From Actinomycetes bacterium (GTDB taxonomy: Bacteria; Actinomycetota; Actinomycetes; Mycobacteriales; Mycobacteriaceae), in the NCBI GenBank assembly GCA_023432405.1, contig JAEYUQ010000016.1, positions 1 to 64,000 of the forward strand: DNA of 64,000 bases, in the 5' to 3' direction. Every line of letters starts with the position of its first letter. The first letter of the stretch is position 1. Shown piece after piece: positions 25,188 through 34,307 of the stretch. Position numbers and translations under genes: made by a program. The notes under the pieces are model-generated. The model was not told where the DNA came from and ran no database searches. It was given only the letters and a program-made list of their open reading frames with translations.

Positions 25188-26135
25188 GTGACTGAGATAG
25201 TATCCCGCACCATCACACTGGATCCGCAGCAAGCCCCCGCCGTCTTAGGTATTCATGATGCTCACATCAGAGAACTAAAAAACCATGTGAGAGCTGATAT
25301 TTTTGCTCGTAGCAACCACATTACGGTGAGTGGACAAGAAGCTGAGGTGTCCCAGGCAATCAACACCATTCGGGAACTCCAAGCCCTCGCCCGAGCTGAT
25401 GAGCCTATCTCCACGGAGACTGTTCGGCACGTGGTTAGCATCGTGAGCCAGGAGAGACGTCCGTCAGGCAAAGAGATTCTCACCCGCAGAGGACGCAGTA
25501 TTCGCGCAAAAACCAAAGGTCAGCAAGATTACGTGGATGCTATTGATGCCAATACTGTGGTGTTTGGGATAGGCCCGGCCGGAACAGGGAAAACCTATCT
25601 GGCTATGGCAAAAGCTGTGGAGTTTCTTCAAAGTAAGAAAGTTCACCGCATTATTTTGACGCGCCCTGCTGTGGAGGCCGGAGAAAAGCTGGGTTTCCTG
25701 CCTGGCACTCTCTCAGACAAAATTGACCCCTACCTGCGCCCACTGTACGACGCCCTCCAAGACATGATTGGTGTGGAGATGCTGCCTAAACTCATGGAAT
25801 CTGGGGTTTTGGAAGTAGCTCCTTTGGCCTATATGCGCGGGCGTACCCTCAATGATGCTTTCGTGATTTTAGACGAGGCCCAAAACACCACTCCCATGCA
25901 GATGAAGATGTTTCTTACCCGCTTGGGTTTTGGGTCCACAATGGTGGTTACTGGAGATATGACGCAGGTAGACCTTCCCCGAGGTCAGCGCTCAGGCTTG
26001 CAAGTGGTCAAGGATATTCTGGAGGGCATCCCTGACATCTACTTTGCCCAGTTGGAAAGCACAGATGTGGTTCGTCACCAATTGGTGAGCCGTATTGTGG
26101 ATGCCTATGACCATTACGAAGAGATGGGGCTCTAA
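25188..26135 (+). CDS. PhoH-family ATPase (YbeZ type)
   Basis: The 315-residue protein starts at GTG 25188. It has a KH-like N-terminal part (about 1-75) and a PhoH P-loop domain with Walker A GIGPAGTGKTYLA (about residues 127-139), RPAVEAGEKLGFLPG, and Walker B AFVILDEAQN, then VTGDMTQVDLPRGQRSGL. In many bacteria YbeZ is encoded directly before YbeY, as here, and both are linked to 16S rRNA and ribosome processing. Only two bases separate the stop from the ybeY start, so the genes form one operon. Confidence 0.93.
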   Translation: MTEIVSRTITLDPQQAPAVLGIHDAHIRELKNHVRADIFARSNHITVSGQEAEVSQAINTIRELQALARADEPISTETVRHVVSIVSQERRPSGKEILTRRGRSIRAKTKGQQDYVDAIDANTVVFGIGPAGTGKTYLAMAKAVEFLQSKKVHRIILTRPAVEAGEKLGFLPGTLSDKIDPYLRPLYDALQDMIGVEMLPKLMESGVLEVAPLAYMRGRTLNDAFVILDEAQNTTPMQMKMFLTRLGFGSTMVVTGDMTQVDLPRGQRSGLQVVKDILEGIPDIYFAQLESTDVVRHQLVSRIVDAYDHYEEMGL

Positions 26136-26137
26136 CA

Positions 26138-26737
26138 GTGAGCATTGAAGTTTTTAACGAGTCCGGGCGTGCGGATGTCAATGAGGAAATGCTTATCGAC
26201 GTCCTGTCATTCGCGCTCATGCGCATGGACATCAATCCAGACGCTGAGGCGTCCATCTACTTAGTTGATTTGGATACCATTGCTGATTTACATGAGCGTT
26301 GGCTGGACTTGGAAGGCCCCACCGACGTGATGAGTTTCCCCGTAGATGAGCTCACTCCTGGTATGAGTGGAACCCCAGCCGTACCTTCTCTTTTGGGGGA
26401 TCTAGTTTTGTGTCCAGACTTTGCTGAGCAACAGGCCCAGGCAGCAGGTCACGGTCTGGCTCATGAGTTGGCTCTGCTCACCGTTCATGGGTGTCTTCAC
26501 CTGCTGGGATACGATCACGCTACTCCCCATGAGGAATACAGGATGTTTGCCATGCAGAATGAGATTCTGGCGGACTGGTATGACGATTGTGATATCCGCG
26601 GTGTGGTGTATCAACCGAAACCTACAGGGCCTGGGGCATTTCCCACGGCGTCGCAAAGGGAGAAATTGGACCAAGACTTCGAGTTTTCCCCACAGGATTC
26701 TCGCATTCCTGAGAAACGAGATTCACAACAACTATGA
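26138..26737 (+). CDS. ybeY: Endoribonuclease YbeY
   Basis: The 199-residue protein has the zinc-binding motif HGCLHLLGYDH (three His) and the upstream block PTDVMSFPVDEL, both diagnostic. YbeY is a metal-dependent RNase needed for 16S rRNA 3'-end maturation and ribosome quality control. The last 40 residues form a charged tail beyond the usual domain. The start is GTG. The end overlaps the next gene start by the ATGA arrangement. One copy of the window-wide DNA motif lies at 26192-26203 and another, on the opposite strand and out of frame, at 26647-26658. Confidence 0.95.
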   Translation: MSIEVFNESGRADVNEEMLIDVLSFALMRMDINPDAEASIYLVDLDTIADLHERWLDLEGPTDVMSFPVDELTPGMSGTPAVPSLLGDLVLCPDFAEQQAQAAGHGLAHELALLTVHGCLHLLGYDHATPHEEYRMFAMQNEILADWYDDCDIRGVVYQPKPTGPGAFPTASQREKLDQDFEFSPQDSRIPEKRDSQQL

Positions 26738-28041
26738 GTGCAGCACTTATCTATGCCCTGGTTACTGTTGGGGCCCTCATTCTGGGTGGTCTCTTAAGTA
26801 CTGTGGAAGCCGCAATCTCCACCATTTCCCGAGCTCGAGTAGAGGGACTAGTGAAAGATGAGGTGGCAGGGTCTCGCACACTCTTGAAGGTCCTGGATCA
26901 CCGTGCAGATCACATCAACCTCTTGGTGCTTTCCCGTATTCTCCTGGAAGTCAGTGCCGCCGTGTTTGCCACGCGCCTTGCTCTAGAGATTGTTCCTGAC
27001 TGGGCTATTCTGACTGCCATTGTCTCGGTGGCTCTGATTCTTTTCGCAGTGGTGGGTGTTTTTTCCCGGACTCTCGGCAGGCGAAGCCCCTACACGGTTT
27101 CGCTGAAAAGTGCCGTTGCTTTAAGCATTGCCACCCGTTTTTTCCGCCCTCTTCTGAAAATTCTCATCTGGATTGGCAATGTGATTGCGCCGGGACCTGG
27201 CTTCAGAGACGGCCCCTATTCTTCCGAGGTAGAGCTTCGGGAGATGGTGGATATTGCCCAAGAACACGGCATTGTGGAAATTGACGAAGGCCGTATGATT
27301 CAGAACGTTTTTGATTTGGCGGGCACTCCAGCTCGTCAAATTATGGTTCCGCGCACAGAGATGATCTGGATAGAGGCCGACAAAACTATCCACCAAGCTG
27401 TTGGCCTCTTTGTGCGTTCGGGACATTCACGGATACCCGTTGTCGGTGAGAACACAGACGATATCGTCGGAATCCTCTACCTGAAAGATCTGGTTCAGCA
27501 CACCTTAGAAGATGCCGACGCTTCTCAGGAGATTTCTGAGGTAGTGAGAGAAGCTACCTTTGTACCGGATTCCAAGCCCTGTGATGAACTGCTCCATGAT
27601 ATGCAGAAGGATCACAATCACATCGTCATGCTGGTGGATGAGTACGGGGGGATTTCAGGATTGGTGACCTTGGAGGACATCCTGGAAGAAATTGTCGGTG
27701 AAATTGCTGATGAATATGACGACAGTGAGATAGCTCCCATTGAGCAGGAAGCAGAACGTCGATACCGGGTGGTGGCGCGTCTACCCTTGGTGGATTTGGC
27801 GGAGCGCCTGGAAGATGACCTGGATGTGGACATTGAGTTCAATGATGAAGCCGACACTGTCAGTGGGTTGCTCGCTCTGGAATTGGGGAGGGTTCCCCTG
27901 CCAGGAGCTACTGCTCAGGTCAATGGTTTGACACTGACGGCCTTTGGTGGGCCAGACCGGCGTCATCGGAACCGAATTACCAGTGTTGTGGTAGAGGTGG
28001 AAGAAAACACTGACAATGCCACTGACCAAGAAGGAGCCTGA
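26734..28041 (+). CDS. CNNM/CorC (hemolysin C) family membrane protein
   Basis: The 435-residue protein has an N-terminal CNNM domain with three or four membrane segments (about 1-150), two CBS domains (PRTEMIWIEADKTIHQAV and VPDSKPCDELLHDMQK) and the C-terminal CorC_HlyC domain (RVVARLPLVDLAERLEDDL). The bacterial family exports Mg2+ or Co2+ or relates to cation resistance. Gene order phoH-ybeY-corC-era is common in Actinobacteria. Start overlaps ybeY; the era start follows two bases after the stop. Confidence 0.93.
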   Translation: MSAALIYALVTVGALILGGLLSTVEAAISTISRARVEGLVKDEVAGSRTLLKVLDHRADHINLLVLSRILLEVSAAVFATRLALEIVPDWAILTAIVSVALILFAVVGVFSRTLGRRSPYTVSLKSAVALSIATRFFRPLLKILIWIGNVIAPGPGFRDGPYSSEVELREMVDIAQEHGIVEIDEGRMIQNVFDLAGTPARQIMVPRTEMIWIEADKTIHQAVGLFVRSGHSRIPVVGENTDDIVGILYLKDLVQHTLEDADASQEISEVVREATFVPDSKPCDELLHDMQKDHNHIVMLVDEYGGISGLVTLEDILEEIVGEIADEYDDSEIAPIEQEAERRYRVVARLPLVDLAERLEDDLDVDIEFNDEADTVSGLLALELGRVPLPGATAQVNGLTLTAFGGPDRRHRNRITSVVVEVEENTDNATDQEGA

Positions 28042-28043
28042 GC

Positions 28044-28925
28044 ATGAGTTTTACTGATACTCCGGAGGGCTTTCGCTCTGGCTTTATCAGCTTTGTGGGG
28101 CGCCCTAATACAGGCAAGTCCACGCTGACGAATGCTTTGGTGGGCGAAAAAATTGCTATTACTGCTAATCAGCCTGAAACTACTCGCCATGCTATTCGCG
28201 GTCTTGTTCACCGTGAGGATGCCCAGATTATTGTGGTGGATACACCAGGTCTTCACCGTCCCCGCACTCTCCTGGGGGAGCGTCTTAATGAAGAGGTGAA
28301 GGATACCTATGCCGATGTGGATGTCATTGGCCTGCTTATTCCCGCAGATGAAAAGATTGGGCCGGGGGATCGGTGGATTGTCAATGCTGTACGTGAGATA
28401 GCGCCGCACACTCCCATCATCGGGATTGTGAGTAAAGCAGACACAGCTAGCCGAGATCAGGTGGCAGCCCAATTGGTTGCCCTCTATGAGCTCTTGGGGG
28501 AGGGGGCAGAGGTTCTTCCTGTCTCCGCGGTGAACAATGATCTCAATGATCTTGTGGATGTGATTGTGTCTCATCTGCCGGAAGGGCCCAAGCTTTATCC
28601 GGATGATCATGTCACGGACGAGGATCAGAACACTCGCATTGCTGAGCTGATCCGTGAAGCCGCCTTGGGAGGGCTGCGTGAGGAGCTTCCGCACTCGGTG
28701 GCCGTGGAGGTTGATGAGATAATTGGCAACAAGGTCCACGCTGTGATCTATGTGGAGCGCCCAGGGCAGAAGGATATTGTGTTGAAACGTCTGTCCCGAA
28801 TCACCCACCAGGCTCGCCTGGAAATTAACAAGCTCCTGGGACAGCGCGTGTATCTGGATCTGCGGATAAAGGTGCTGAAGAACTGGCAAACAGATCCCAA
28901 ATCCCTTCGGAGGCTTGGGTTTTAG
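28044..28925 (+). CDS. era: GTPase Era
   Basis: The 293-residue protein has the full G-domain (G1 GRPNTGKST, G2 QPETTRHAIRG, G3 DTPGLHRP, G4 SKAD) and a C-terminal KH domain around 210-285 with EVDEIIGNKVHAVIYVERPGQKDI. Era binds the 3' end of 16S rRNA and helps 30S assembly. It is two bases after the CorC-like gene and directly abuts recO (stop TAG followed immediately by ATG). Confidence 0.97.
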   Translation: MSFTDTPEGFRSGFISFVGRPNTGKSTLTNALVGEKIAITANQPETTRHAIRGLVHREDAQIIVVDTPGLHRPRTLLGERLNEEVKDTYADVDVIGLLIPADEKIGPGDRWIVNAVREIAPHTPIIGIVSKADTASRDQVAAQLVALYELLGEGAEVLPVSAVNNDLNDLVDVIVSHLPEGPKLYPDDHVTDEDQNTRIAELIREAALGGLREELPHSVAVEVDEIIGNKVHAVIYVERPGQKDIVLKRLSRITHQARLEINKLLGQRVYLDLRIKVLKNWQTDPKSLRRLGF

Positions 28926-29642
28926 ATGAGAAGTTATCGGGACCGCGCCCTGGTTGTGCGCACCTATGACTTCAACGAAGCTGATCGTATTATCGTCCTG
29001 CTCACTCGAGAACACGGCATTGTGCGCGGTGTGGCCAAGGGAGTACGTCAAGGAAAATCGCGATTCGGCTCTCGTCTGCAAATCCTGGTACAGGTGGATG
29101 TGCAGATTTATCCCGGGCGCAATCTTTCAACCATTACCGGGGCAGATACCCTGGTGTGGTACGGGAAGCTCATTAATGATTACGACCGTTACACCTGCGC
29201 CTGCGCCCTTCTCGACGTCGCTGAACGTCTGGCCGGGCCCAATAATGCTGAAGAGCTGTTTGACTGCGCAGTTGCCCGCTTGGATGATCTTCAACACTGC
29301 GCAGACCCTACAGAGGCGCTTGATTATTTTCTTCTGCGGGCGATGAGTTGGGCGGGCTGGAAACCCTCCCTCTTTAACTGCGCCTCCTGCGGGGCTCCTG
29401 GGCCGCACTATTCCTTTCACCCTGGTGCTGGAGGTGCTGTGTGCCAGAACTGTCGTCCTGTAGGAGCAGAGGATGTGGATACAGCTGCTTTGCATTTTAT
29501 GTGGTTGTTAGCAGAACGCGGTGCTGCTCCAGGATTTCGTCCAGGTGTCAAAGCCGCAGCTCATCACTTGCTGGTGGAGTATCTACAGTGGCATCTGGAA
29601 CAAAAAATACCGGCAATGAAGATTCTGGATGGTTCCTCGTAG
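28926..29642 (+). CDS. recO: DNA repair protein RecO
   Basis: The 238-residue protein has the RecO N-terminal OB fold (YRDRALVVRTYDFNEADRIIVLLTREHG) and a C-terminal helical part with a four-Cys zinc finger (CASC...CQNC at about 154-178). RecO acts with RecR to load RecA on SSB-coated DNA. Length is normal for actinobacterial RecO. It abuts era and precedes uppS by 27 bases. Confidence 0.95.
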   Translation: MRSYRDRALVVRTYDFNEADRIIVLLTREHGIVRGVAKGVRQGKSRFGSRLQILVQVDVQIYPGRNLSTITGADTLVWYGKLINDYDRYTCACALLDVAERLAGPNNAEELFDCAVARLDDLQHCADPTEALDYFLLRAMSWAGWKPSLFNCASCGAPGPHYSFHPGAGGAVCQNCRPVGAEDVDTAALHFMWLLAERGAAPGFRPGVKAAAHHLLVEYLQWHLEQKIPAMKILDGSS

Positions 29643-29669
29643 AGTGTCCTATCGTGCACAATAGGTACC

Positions 29670-30404
29670 GTGACTAAACCAGAGATTCCAGCTCAGCTCA
29701 TTCCGAAGCATATAGCCCTTGTCATGGACGGCAATGGGCGCTGGGCCACAGAGAGGGGACTTCCCCGAACTGAGGGGCACGCCGCTGGCACATCAGTTCT
29801 CATGGATGTGGTGGATGGCTGCCTGGAACTGGGAGTACCGTACCTGTCCGCCTATGCTTTTTCAACGGAAAATTGGCGTCGCAGCCATGAGGAAGTTCGC
29901 TCTCTCATGGGGTATTCCCGTACCTTCCTGCGTGAGCAACGGGATATTTTGCATCGCAAGAATGTTCGCATTGTGTGGGTGGGACGGCGTCCTCGGCTGT
30001 GGCGTTCCGTTATCAAGGAGCTTCAGGACGCCGAAAAGCTGACCCGCAACAACACGGCAATGACCTTCGCTATGTGCCTGAACTATGGTGGGCGCGCTGA
30101 GATTGTAGATGCCACCCGTACCATTGCCGCTGAGGTGGCGGCCGGGAAGTTACGTCCCGATCAGATCACTCCTCAGACCATCCAGGCCGCTCTCTATGAT
30201 CCAGATATGCCGGATGTGGACCTCTTCCTGAGACCTTCTGGTGAAAAGCGCACCTCAAACTTCTTGATGTGGCAATCTGCCTATGCAGAGATGGTGTACC
30301 AAGATGTTCTCTTTCCGGATTTCACGCAACAACACCTGTACGACGCCGTCCTGGAGTATGCCAAGCGGGATCGTCGCTTTGGGAAAGAAGAAAGCAGTAA
30401 ATAA
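29670..30404 (+). CDS. uppS: Polyprenyl (decaprenyl) diphosphate synthase, cis-type
   Basis: The 244-residue enzyme shows the UPP synthase motifs: MDGNGRWA with the catalytic Asp, HAAGTSVLMDVVDGC, SAYAFSTENWRRSHEEV, and FLRPSGEKRTSNFLMWQSAYAE. It extends farnesyl or shorter diphosphates to the cis-polyprenyl carrier of cell wall synthesis; in Corynebacteriales the product is decaprenyl diphosphate used also for arabinogalactan. Start is GTG at 29670 after a weak ribosome binding site. It is part of the plus-strand operon-like run from hrcA to the VIT1-like gene. Confidence 0.96.
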   Translation: MTKPEIPAQLIPKHIALVMDGNGRWATERGLPRTEGHAAGTSVLMDVVDGCLELGVPYLSAYAFSTENWRRSHEEVRSLMGYSRTFLREQRDILHRKNVRIVWVGRRPRLWRSVIKELQDAEKLTRNNTAMTFAMCLNYGGRAEIVDATRTIAAEVAAGKLRPDQITPQTIQAALYDPDMPDVDLFLRPSGEKRTSNFLMWQSAYAEMVYQDVLFPDFTQQHLYDAVLEYAKRDRRFGKEESSK

Positions 30405-30406
30405 CC

Positions 30407-31531
30407 ATGACTTCGTCGTCATCATCTGAATCCTCCTCGCCTGTGGTATTAGATGCTGAGCTCACAGGAATTCCAGACGGTGAGCCCACTCCCAGGCAGA
30501 TTAAGCAGTGGCGCCGATACCTTGCCAATGAGCGTGCAGAGGCGGAAACATACAGGTTTCTAGCGCGCCATAAAACGGGTGAAGAGCGCGACATTCTTAA
30601 CAAGCTGGCAGATTCTGAGCTTCGCCATGAGCGTCACTGGCGTGAGAAACTAGGACCTGCTGCGGGCAAGGATGTGCGCCCCGATCTCCAAACCCGTTTC
30701 AACAGCATCATGGCGAAGTGGTTTGGCTCGGTCTTTACATTGGCTCTTCTCCAGAACGCGGAGTCCCACTCCTCATATCTCAAAGACCAGGACGCCCCGC
30801 CTGCAATGGCGGCTGATGAGAAAATCCATGCCGAAGTGGTGCGAAGCCTCGCTCAGCGCAGCCGTGAAAAAATGTCGGGATCTTTTCGTGCCGCAGTTTT
30901 TGGTGCCAATGATGGTCTCGTCTCTAATCTTTCTCTCGTTCTTGGGGTCCTGGGTTCCGGGGTGGGGCCACGCATGGTCCTTATCACGGGTCTTGCAGGG
31001 CTTCTTTCCGGTGCCCTTTCAATGGCGGCGGGGGAGTACATCTCCGTGCGCTCTCAGACTGAACTCTTGGAAGCCAGCCAGCCCAGTAAAGATGCCGCCA
31101 GGGTTATTCCACTTATCGACGTCGATGAAAACGAACTATCCTTGGTGTATCGCGCACGGGGAATGAGTCAGGAAGAAGCCGAAAAGCGCAGCAAACTGGT
31201 TCTGGACAATTGCAACCTGGCGGATTCAGAAGAAATTGGAAACAAACATGAGGCAATTGGTAATCCCTGGGGTGCTGCCTCCTCCAGTTTCTGCGCTTTT
31301 GCCGTTGGGGCAGCTATTCCAGTGATTCCTTTTACTTTGGGGGCGCCTCTGGAGATTGGAGCAGTAATAACTCTGGTTTTGGTCTCTATGGCGCTCATGA
31401 TGACAGGTGGAATTACCGGGATTCTGTCTGGGAAACCCCCGGTTCGCCGAGCACTACGCCAGTGGGCAATCGGAATGATAGCTGCTTTCTGCACCTTTGC
31501 CCTTGGGCGAATCTTCGGTGGAGGTATCTAG
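30407..31531 (+). CDS. VIT1/CCC1-family transporter with ferritin-like N-terminal domain
   Basis: The 374-residue protein has a Ser-rich start, a rubrerythrin-like helical domain (RYLANERAEAETYRFLARHK ... LRHERHW at 40-90) with Glu/His iron ligands, and a VIT1 membrane domain (GANDGLVSNLSLVLGVLGSG, AAGEYISVRSQTELLE) with about five helices. The family moves Fe2+ or Mn2+. Length and order suit the rubrerythrin-VIT fusion known from actinobacteria. It begins two bases after uppS. Its stop TAG and the stop of the opposite gene share the palindrome CTAG at 31528-31531. Confidence 0.9.
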   Translation: MTSSSSSESSSPVVLDAELTGIPDGEPTPRQIKQWRRYLANERAEAETYRFLARHKTGEERDILNKLADSELRHERHWREKLGPAAGKDVRPDLQTRFNSIMAKWFGSVFTLALLQNAESHSSYLKDQDAPPAMAADEKIHAEVVRSLAQRSREKMSGSFRAAVFGANDGLVSNLSLVLGVLGSGVGPRMVLITGLAGLLSGALSMAAGEYISVRSQTELLEASQPSKDAARVIPLIDVDENELSLVYRARGMSQEEAEKRSKLVLDNCNLADSEEIGNKHEAIGNPWGAASSSFCAFAVGAAIPVIPFTLGAPLEIGAVITLVLVSMALMMTGGITGILSGKPPVRRALRQWAIGMIAAFCTFALGRIFGGGI

Positions 31532-31773
31532 ATACCGAAGAACCTCAAGATGACAAAGAGCATGATGGGCCACGCGAACGCGGTGAGGGCAGAGGCAATG
31601 CCTAGGAGCCAGGACTTCGTGCGCCATGCCGTGTAGATCCCATAGAGGAATCCACAGGCTAGAAGCACAACATAGAGAGCAGTGAAAATCGTCGGGGTTC
31701 GGTCATTGAGGAAGGGCGTGGCAATCCACGTCAGTGCAAGAAGAATCCATGCTGTTGATTTATTAGCGGTCAT
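31528..31773 (-). CDS. Small three-helix membrane protein
   Basis: The start at 31773 has a GGAGGC ribosome binding site. The 81-residue product has three hydrophobic segments (about 7-20, 26-48 and 55-78) with short loops, and no recognisable family. Its stop codon is antiparallel to the stop of the VIT1-like gene, both written in the four bases CTAG. Confidence 0.65.
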   Translation of the reverse strand: MTANKSTAWILLALTWIATPFLNDRTPTIFTALYVVLLACGFLYGIYTAWRTKSWLLGIASALTAFAWPIMLFVILRFFGI

Positions 31774-31847
31774 AGTGAGCGCCTCCACTCTAACTCGAGA
31801 TGACAACTGATGGTGGGTTTACTGCATGAGCTGAAGGTGTAGTCGCC

Positions 31848-32273
31848 TTAGGCCATTTTTTCTTGGCACTCGGGACACTGTCCATACACCTCTGCGTCGT
31901 GAGACGTAAGGGAATAACCAAAGCTGGTGGCTACGTCCTGAGCCCAGGTCTCCACTGGGCCACCCTCAATCTCTTGAGTTTTTCCGCACTCTGTGCACAC
32001 CAAGTGGTGATGATGCCCATCCTGTGAGCAATGCCGGTACAGAGTTTCCCCATTGGACATCGTCAAGGTGTCCACTTCATGAATGTCTGCTAAAGACTGC
32101 AGTGTTCGGTACACCGTTGTCAGCCCCACCTTGTACCCCTCCTTGAGGAGTACCTGGTAAATCCCTTTCGCAGACTCAAAGTTGTCCATCTGGCGAAGTA
32201 CAGACACCACTGCTGCGCGTTGGCGCGTTTTCCGTACTCCCAGTTGAGGAATAGGGGCATTGTCTTGAGTCAT
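31848..32273 (-). CDS. zur: Zinc uptake regulator Zur (FurB-type)
   Basis: The 141-residue protein is a Fur-family repressor with winged helix (GIYQVLLKEGYKVGLTTVYRTL, about 38-60), the metal-binding HHHHLVCTECGK run (about 85-98), and a C-terminal CPECQEK for the structural zinc. The order smtB-zur next to glyS is the same as in mycobacteria (FurB, SmtB). It represses zinc uptake genes when zinc is high. It is downstream of the ArsR-type regulator in the same orientation, so the pair is probably one operon controlled by the upstream gene. Confidence 0.92.
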   Translation of the reverse strand: MTQDNAPIPQLGVRKTRQRAAVVSVLRQMDNFESAKGIYQVLLKEGYKVGLTTVYRTLQSLADIHEVDTLTMSNGETLYRHCSQDGHHHHLVCTECGKTQEIEGGPVETWAQDVATSFGYSLTSHDAEVYGQCPECQEKMA

Positions 32274-32331
32274 CGGTCATCCCTTCTGCAGATACACATC
32301 AAACAGGGAAGTAGTTGAGGTATGCCCACTA

Positions 32332-32679
32332 CTATAGACAGCCTTCTGGAGAGTTGAGCGGATTATCCGCGTTTGCAGCGTCTGTAGGAGTAGTCATGGG
32401 CTCAGAGGCTAACTCCACGATGCGCGCTACATTCTTATTGCTCAGCCGATAACTTATTAAGCGCCCGTGGCGCGTGGCTTCCACGAGACCAGCCTGTTTA
32501 AGGATGCAGAGATGCTGGCTAATCAGTGGTTGGCTTCGGTCGAGAACTCGTACCAATTCATGCACACAGTAATCGCGTTCTTCGAGGAGCAGAATAATCT
32601 GAATCCGCACTTGAGAGGAAAGAGCCCTAAACGTCTGTGCTGCGTGGATCGGGTCAATCAGCTGGAACACTGTTCTCAA
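32332..32679 (-). CDS. ArsR/SmtB-family metal-sensing repressor
   Basis: The 115-residue protein is a winged-helix ArsR family member: EERDYCVHELVRVLDRSQPL and QHLCILKQAGLV give the recognition helix, and the Cys in DYCVHEL resembles the metal-sensing site. The last 20 residues form a disordered Asn/Pro tail. As in mycobacterial SmtB, it is directly upstream of zur and divergent from glyS. It probably derepresses the zur pair when zinc is abundant. Metal identity is inferred from context. Confidence 0.88.
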   Translation of the reverse strand: MRTVFQLIDPIHAAQTFRALSSQVRIQIILLLEERDYCVHELVRVLDRSQPLISQHLCILKQAGLVEATRHGRLISYRLSNKNVARIVELASEPMTTPTDAANADNPLNSPEGCL

Positions 32680-32921
32680 CTCACCTCATTCTGGATACGT
32701 AATTCAGTAATAGGCAAATGATAGCAGTAATAAAAACCTGCGCTTCTCCTTCATCTTCACATGAGGTTGAGGCTCATCTGAGGAATGTTTTTGGGTGCAA
32801 ATTTAAGTGACAAATCAATTAGTTGTTGTGAATCTTGTGTTCCACTGTCTTCTGATTCCTCAAGGCTAACCGCTAAGATAGCCTCCGAATCACTATCGTC
32901 TTCGTTCATCAAGGAGTTTCC
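32680..32921. promoter_or_regulatory. Divergent control region between smtB-type gene and glyS
   Basis: The 240 bases are AT-rich near the smtB end. An eight-base direct repeat, CAGTAATA, lies at 32705-32712 and 32725-32732, 20 bases apart centre to centre, which is two helical turns and suits a dimeric repressor. A Zur or SmtB operator is expected here by analogy. The glyS ribosome binding site AAGGAG is directly before its ATG. Confidence 0.45.
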
Positions 32922-34307
32922 ATGGCTCAGGAGTCGCTCATCGACACCGTTGTGAACCTGTGTAAGCGGCGCGGTTTAGTTTTCCAAGCGGGCGAAATCT
33001 ACGGCGGTTCCCGCTCTGCCTGGGATTATGGGCCTCTGGGAGTGGAACTCAAGGAGAACATCAAACGGCAGTGGTGGCGTCATATGGTCACCTCCCGTGC
33101 CGACGTCGTGGGAGTAGACACCTCAGTGATTCTCCCGCGCCAGGTGTGGGTGTCTTCCGGTCACGTGGAGGTGTTCACCGATCCTCTGGTGGAATCTCTC
33201 TATACCCACAAGCGCTACCGTGCGGATCATCTTCTGGAGGCCTACGAAGAAAAGCACGGTCATCCGGCTCCCAACGGTCTTGCGGATGTCAATGATCCTG
33301 AAACTGGTCAGCCTGGAAAGTGGACAGAGCCTCGTGCTTTCTCCGGTCTGCTCAAAACCTTCTTGGGTCCTGTGGATGATGAGGAAGGCCTGCACTATCT
33401 GCGCCCCGAGACTGCCCAGGGTATCTTCGTCAACTTTAAGAATGTGCTGACTTCTTCTCGGATGAAGCCACCTTTCGGGATAGCTAACATCGGTAAGTCT
33501 TTCCGCAATGAGATCACTCCCGGAAACTTCATCTTCCGTACCCGCGAATTTGAACAGATGGAGATGGAGTTCTTCGTCAAGCCGGGCGAGGACGAAGAGT
33601 GGCACGATTATTGGATTAAGGATCGCTTCAACTGGTACGTGAACCTGGGCATTAACCCGGATAACCTCCGCCTCTATGAGCACCCCAAAGAGAAGCTGTC
33701 CCACTACTCCAAGCGCACGGTGGATGTGGAATATGCCTTTGGCTTTACCGGTTCACGGTGGGGTGAGCTAGAAGGTGTGGCCAACCGCACGGACTATGAT
33801 CTGTCCGTTCACACCAAGGGATCTGGTGAAGATCTCAGCTACTTTGACCAGCAGACCAATGAGCGCTGGACGCCTTATGTGATTGAGCCGGCCGCAGGTC
33901 TTGGCCGTTCCATGATGGCCTTCCTGGTTGATGCCTACACCGAGGATGAAGCCCCGAATGCTAAGGGTGGCGTGGATAAGCGCGTAGTCCTGAAATTGGA
34001 TTATCGTCTCTCGCCCATCAAGGTGGCGGTGTTGCCGCTGTCTAAGAAGCCCGAGCTCTCTGAGCCAGCCCAGGCTTTGGCTCAAGAACTGCGCGGATAC
34101 TGGAATGTGGACTTTGATCAGTCTGGTGCTATCGGGCGTCGCTATCGCCGCCAGGACGAGGTGGGCACACCCTTCTGTGTTACCTATGATTTTGACACTC
34201 TGGAAGATAATTCCGTGACCGTGCGTGAGCGGGACACCATGGCTCAGGAGCGTGTTGCCATCCCTGAGCTGAAGCCCTATCTGGCCGAGCGATTGGCGGG
34301 CTGCTAA
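32922..34307 (+). CDS. glyS: Glycyl-tRNA synthetase, dimeric type
   Basis: The 461-residue class II synthetase has class II motif 1 near YGPLGVELKENIKRQWWRHMV, motif 2 FRNEITPGNFIFRTREFEQ, and a motif 3-type Arg in AAGLGRSMMAFL, followed by an anticodon-binding domain (VAVLPLSKKPELSEPAQALA). It charges tRNA-Gly. A good ribosome binding site precedes the ATG. Its TAA overlaps the ATG of the next gene by one base (TAATG), so those two are translationally coupled. Confidence 0.97.
   Translation: MAQESLIDTVVNLCKRRGLVFQAGEIYGGSRSAWDYGPLGVELKENIKRQWWRHMVTSRADVVGVDTSVILPRQVWVSSGHVEVFTDPLVESLYTHKRYRADHLLEAYEEKHGHPAPNGLADVNDPETGQPGKWTEPRAFSGLLKTFLGPVDDEEGLHYLRPETAQGIFVNFKNVLTSSRMKPPFGIANIGKSFRNEITPGNFIFRTREFEQMEMEFFVKPGEDEEWHDYWIKDRFNWYVNLGINPDNLRLYEHPKEKLSHYSKRTVDVEYAFGFTGSRWGELEGVANRTDYDLSVHTKGSGEDLSYFDQQTNERWTPYVIEPAAGLGRSMMAFLVDAYTEDEAPNAKGGVDKRVVLKLDYRLSPIKVAVLPLSKKPELSEPAQALAQELRGYWNVDFDQSGAIGRRYRRQDEVGTPFCVTYDFDTLEDNSVTVRERDTMAQERVAIPELKPYLAERLAGC

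Noticed and set aside
27963..29081. Long antisense reading frame of 372 codons opposite the CorC-like, era and recO genes
   Set aside because: It lies across three strong genes with clear family motifs and has no recognisable domain; it is a shadow of their codon use.
33123..33704. Antisense frame of 193 codons inside glyS
   Set aside because: Shadow of the synthetase; no family features.
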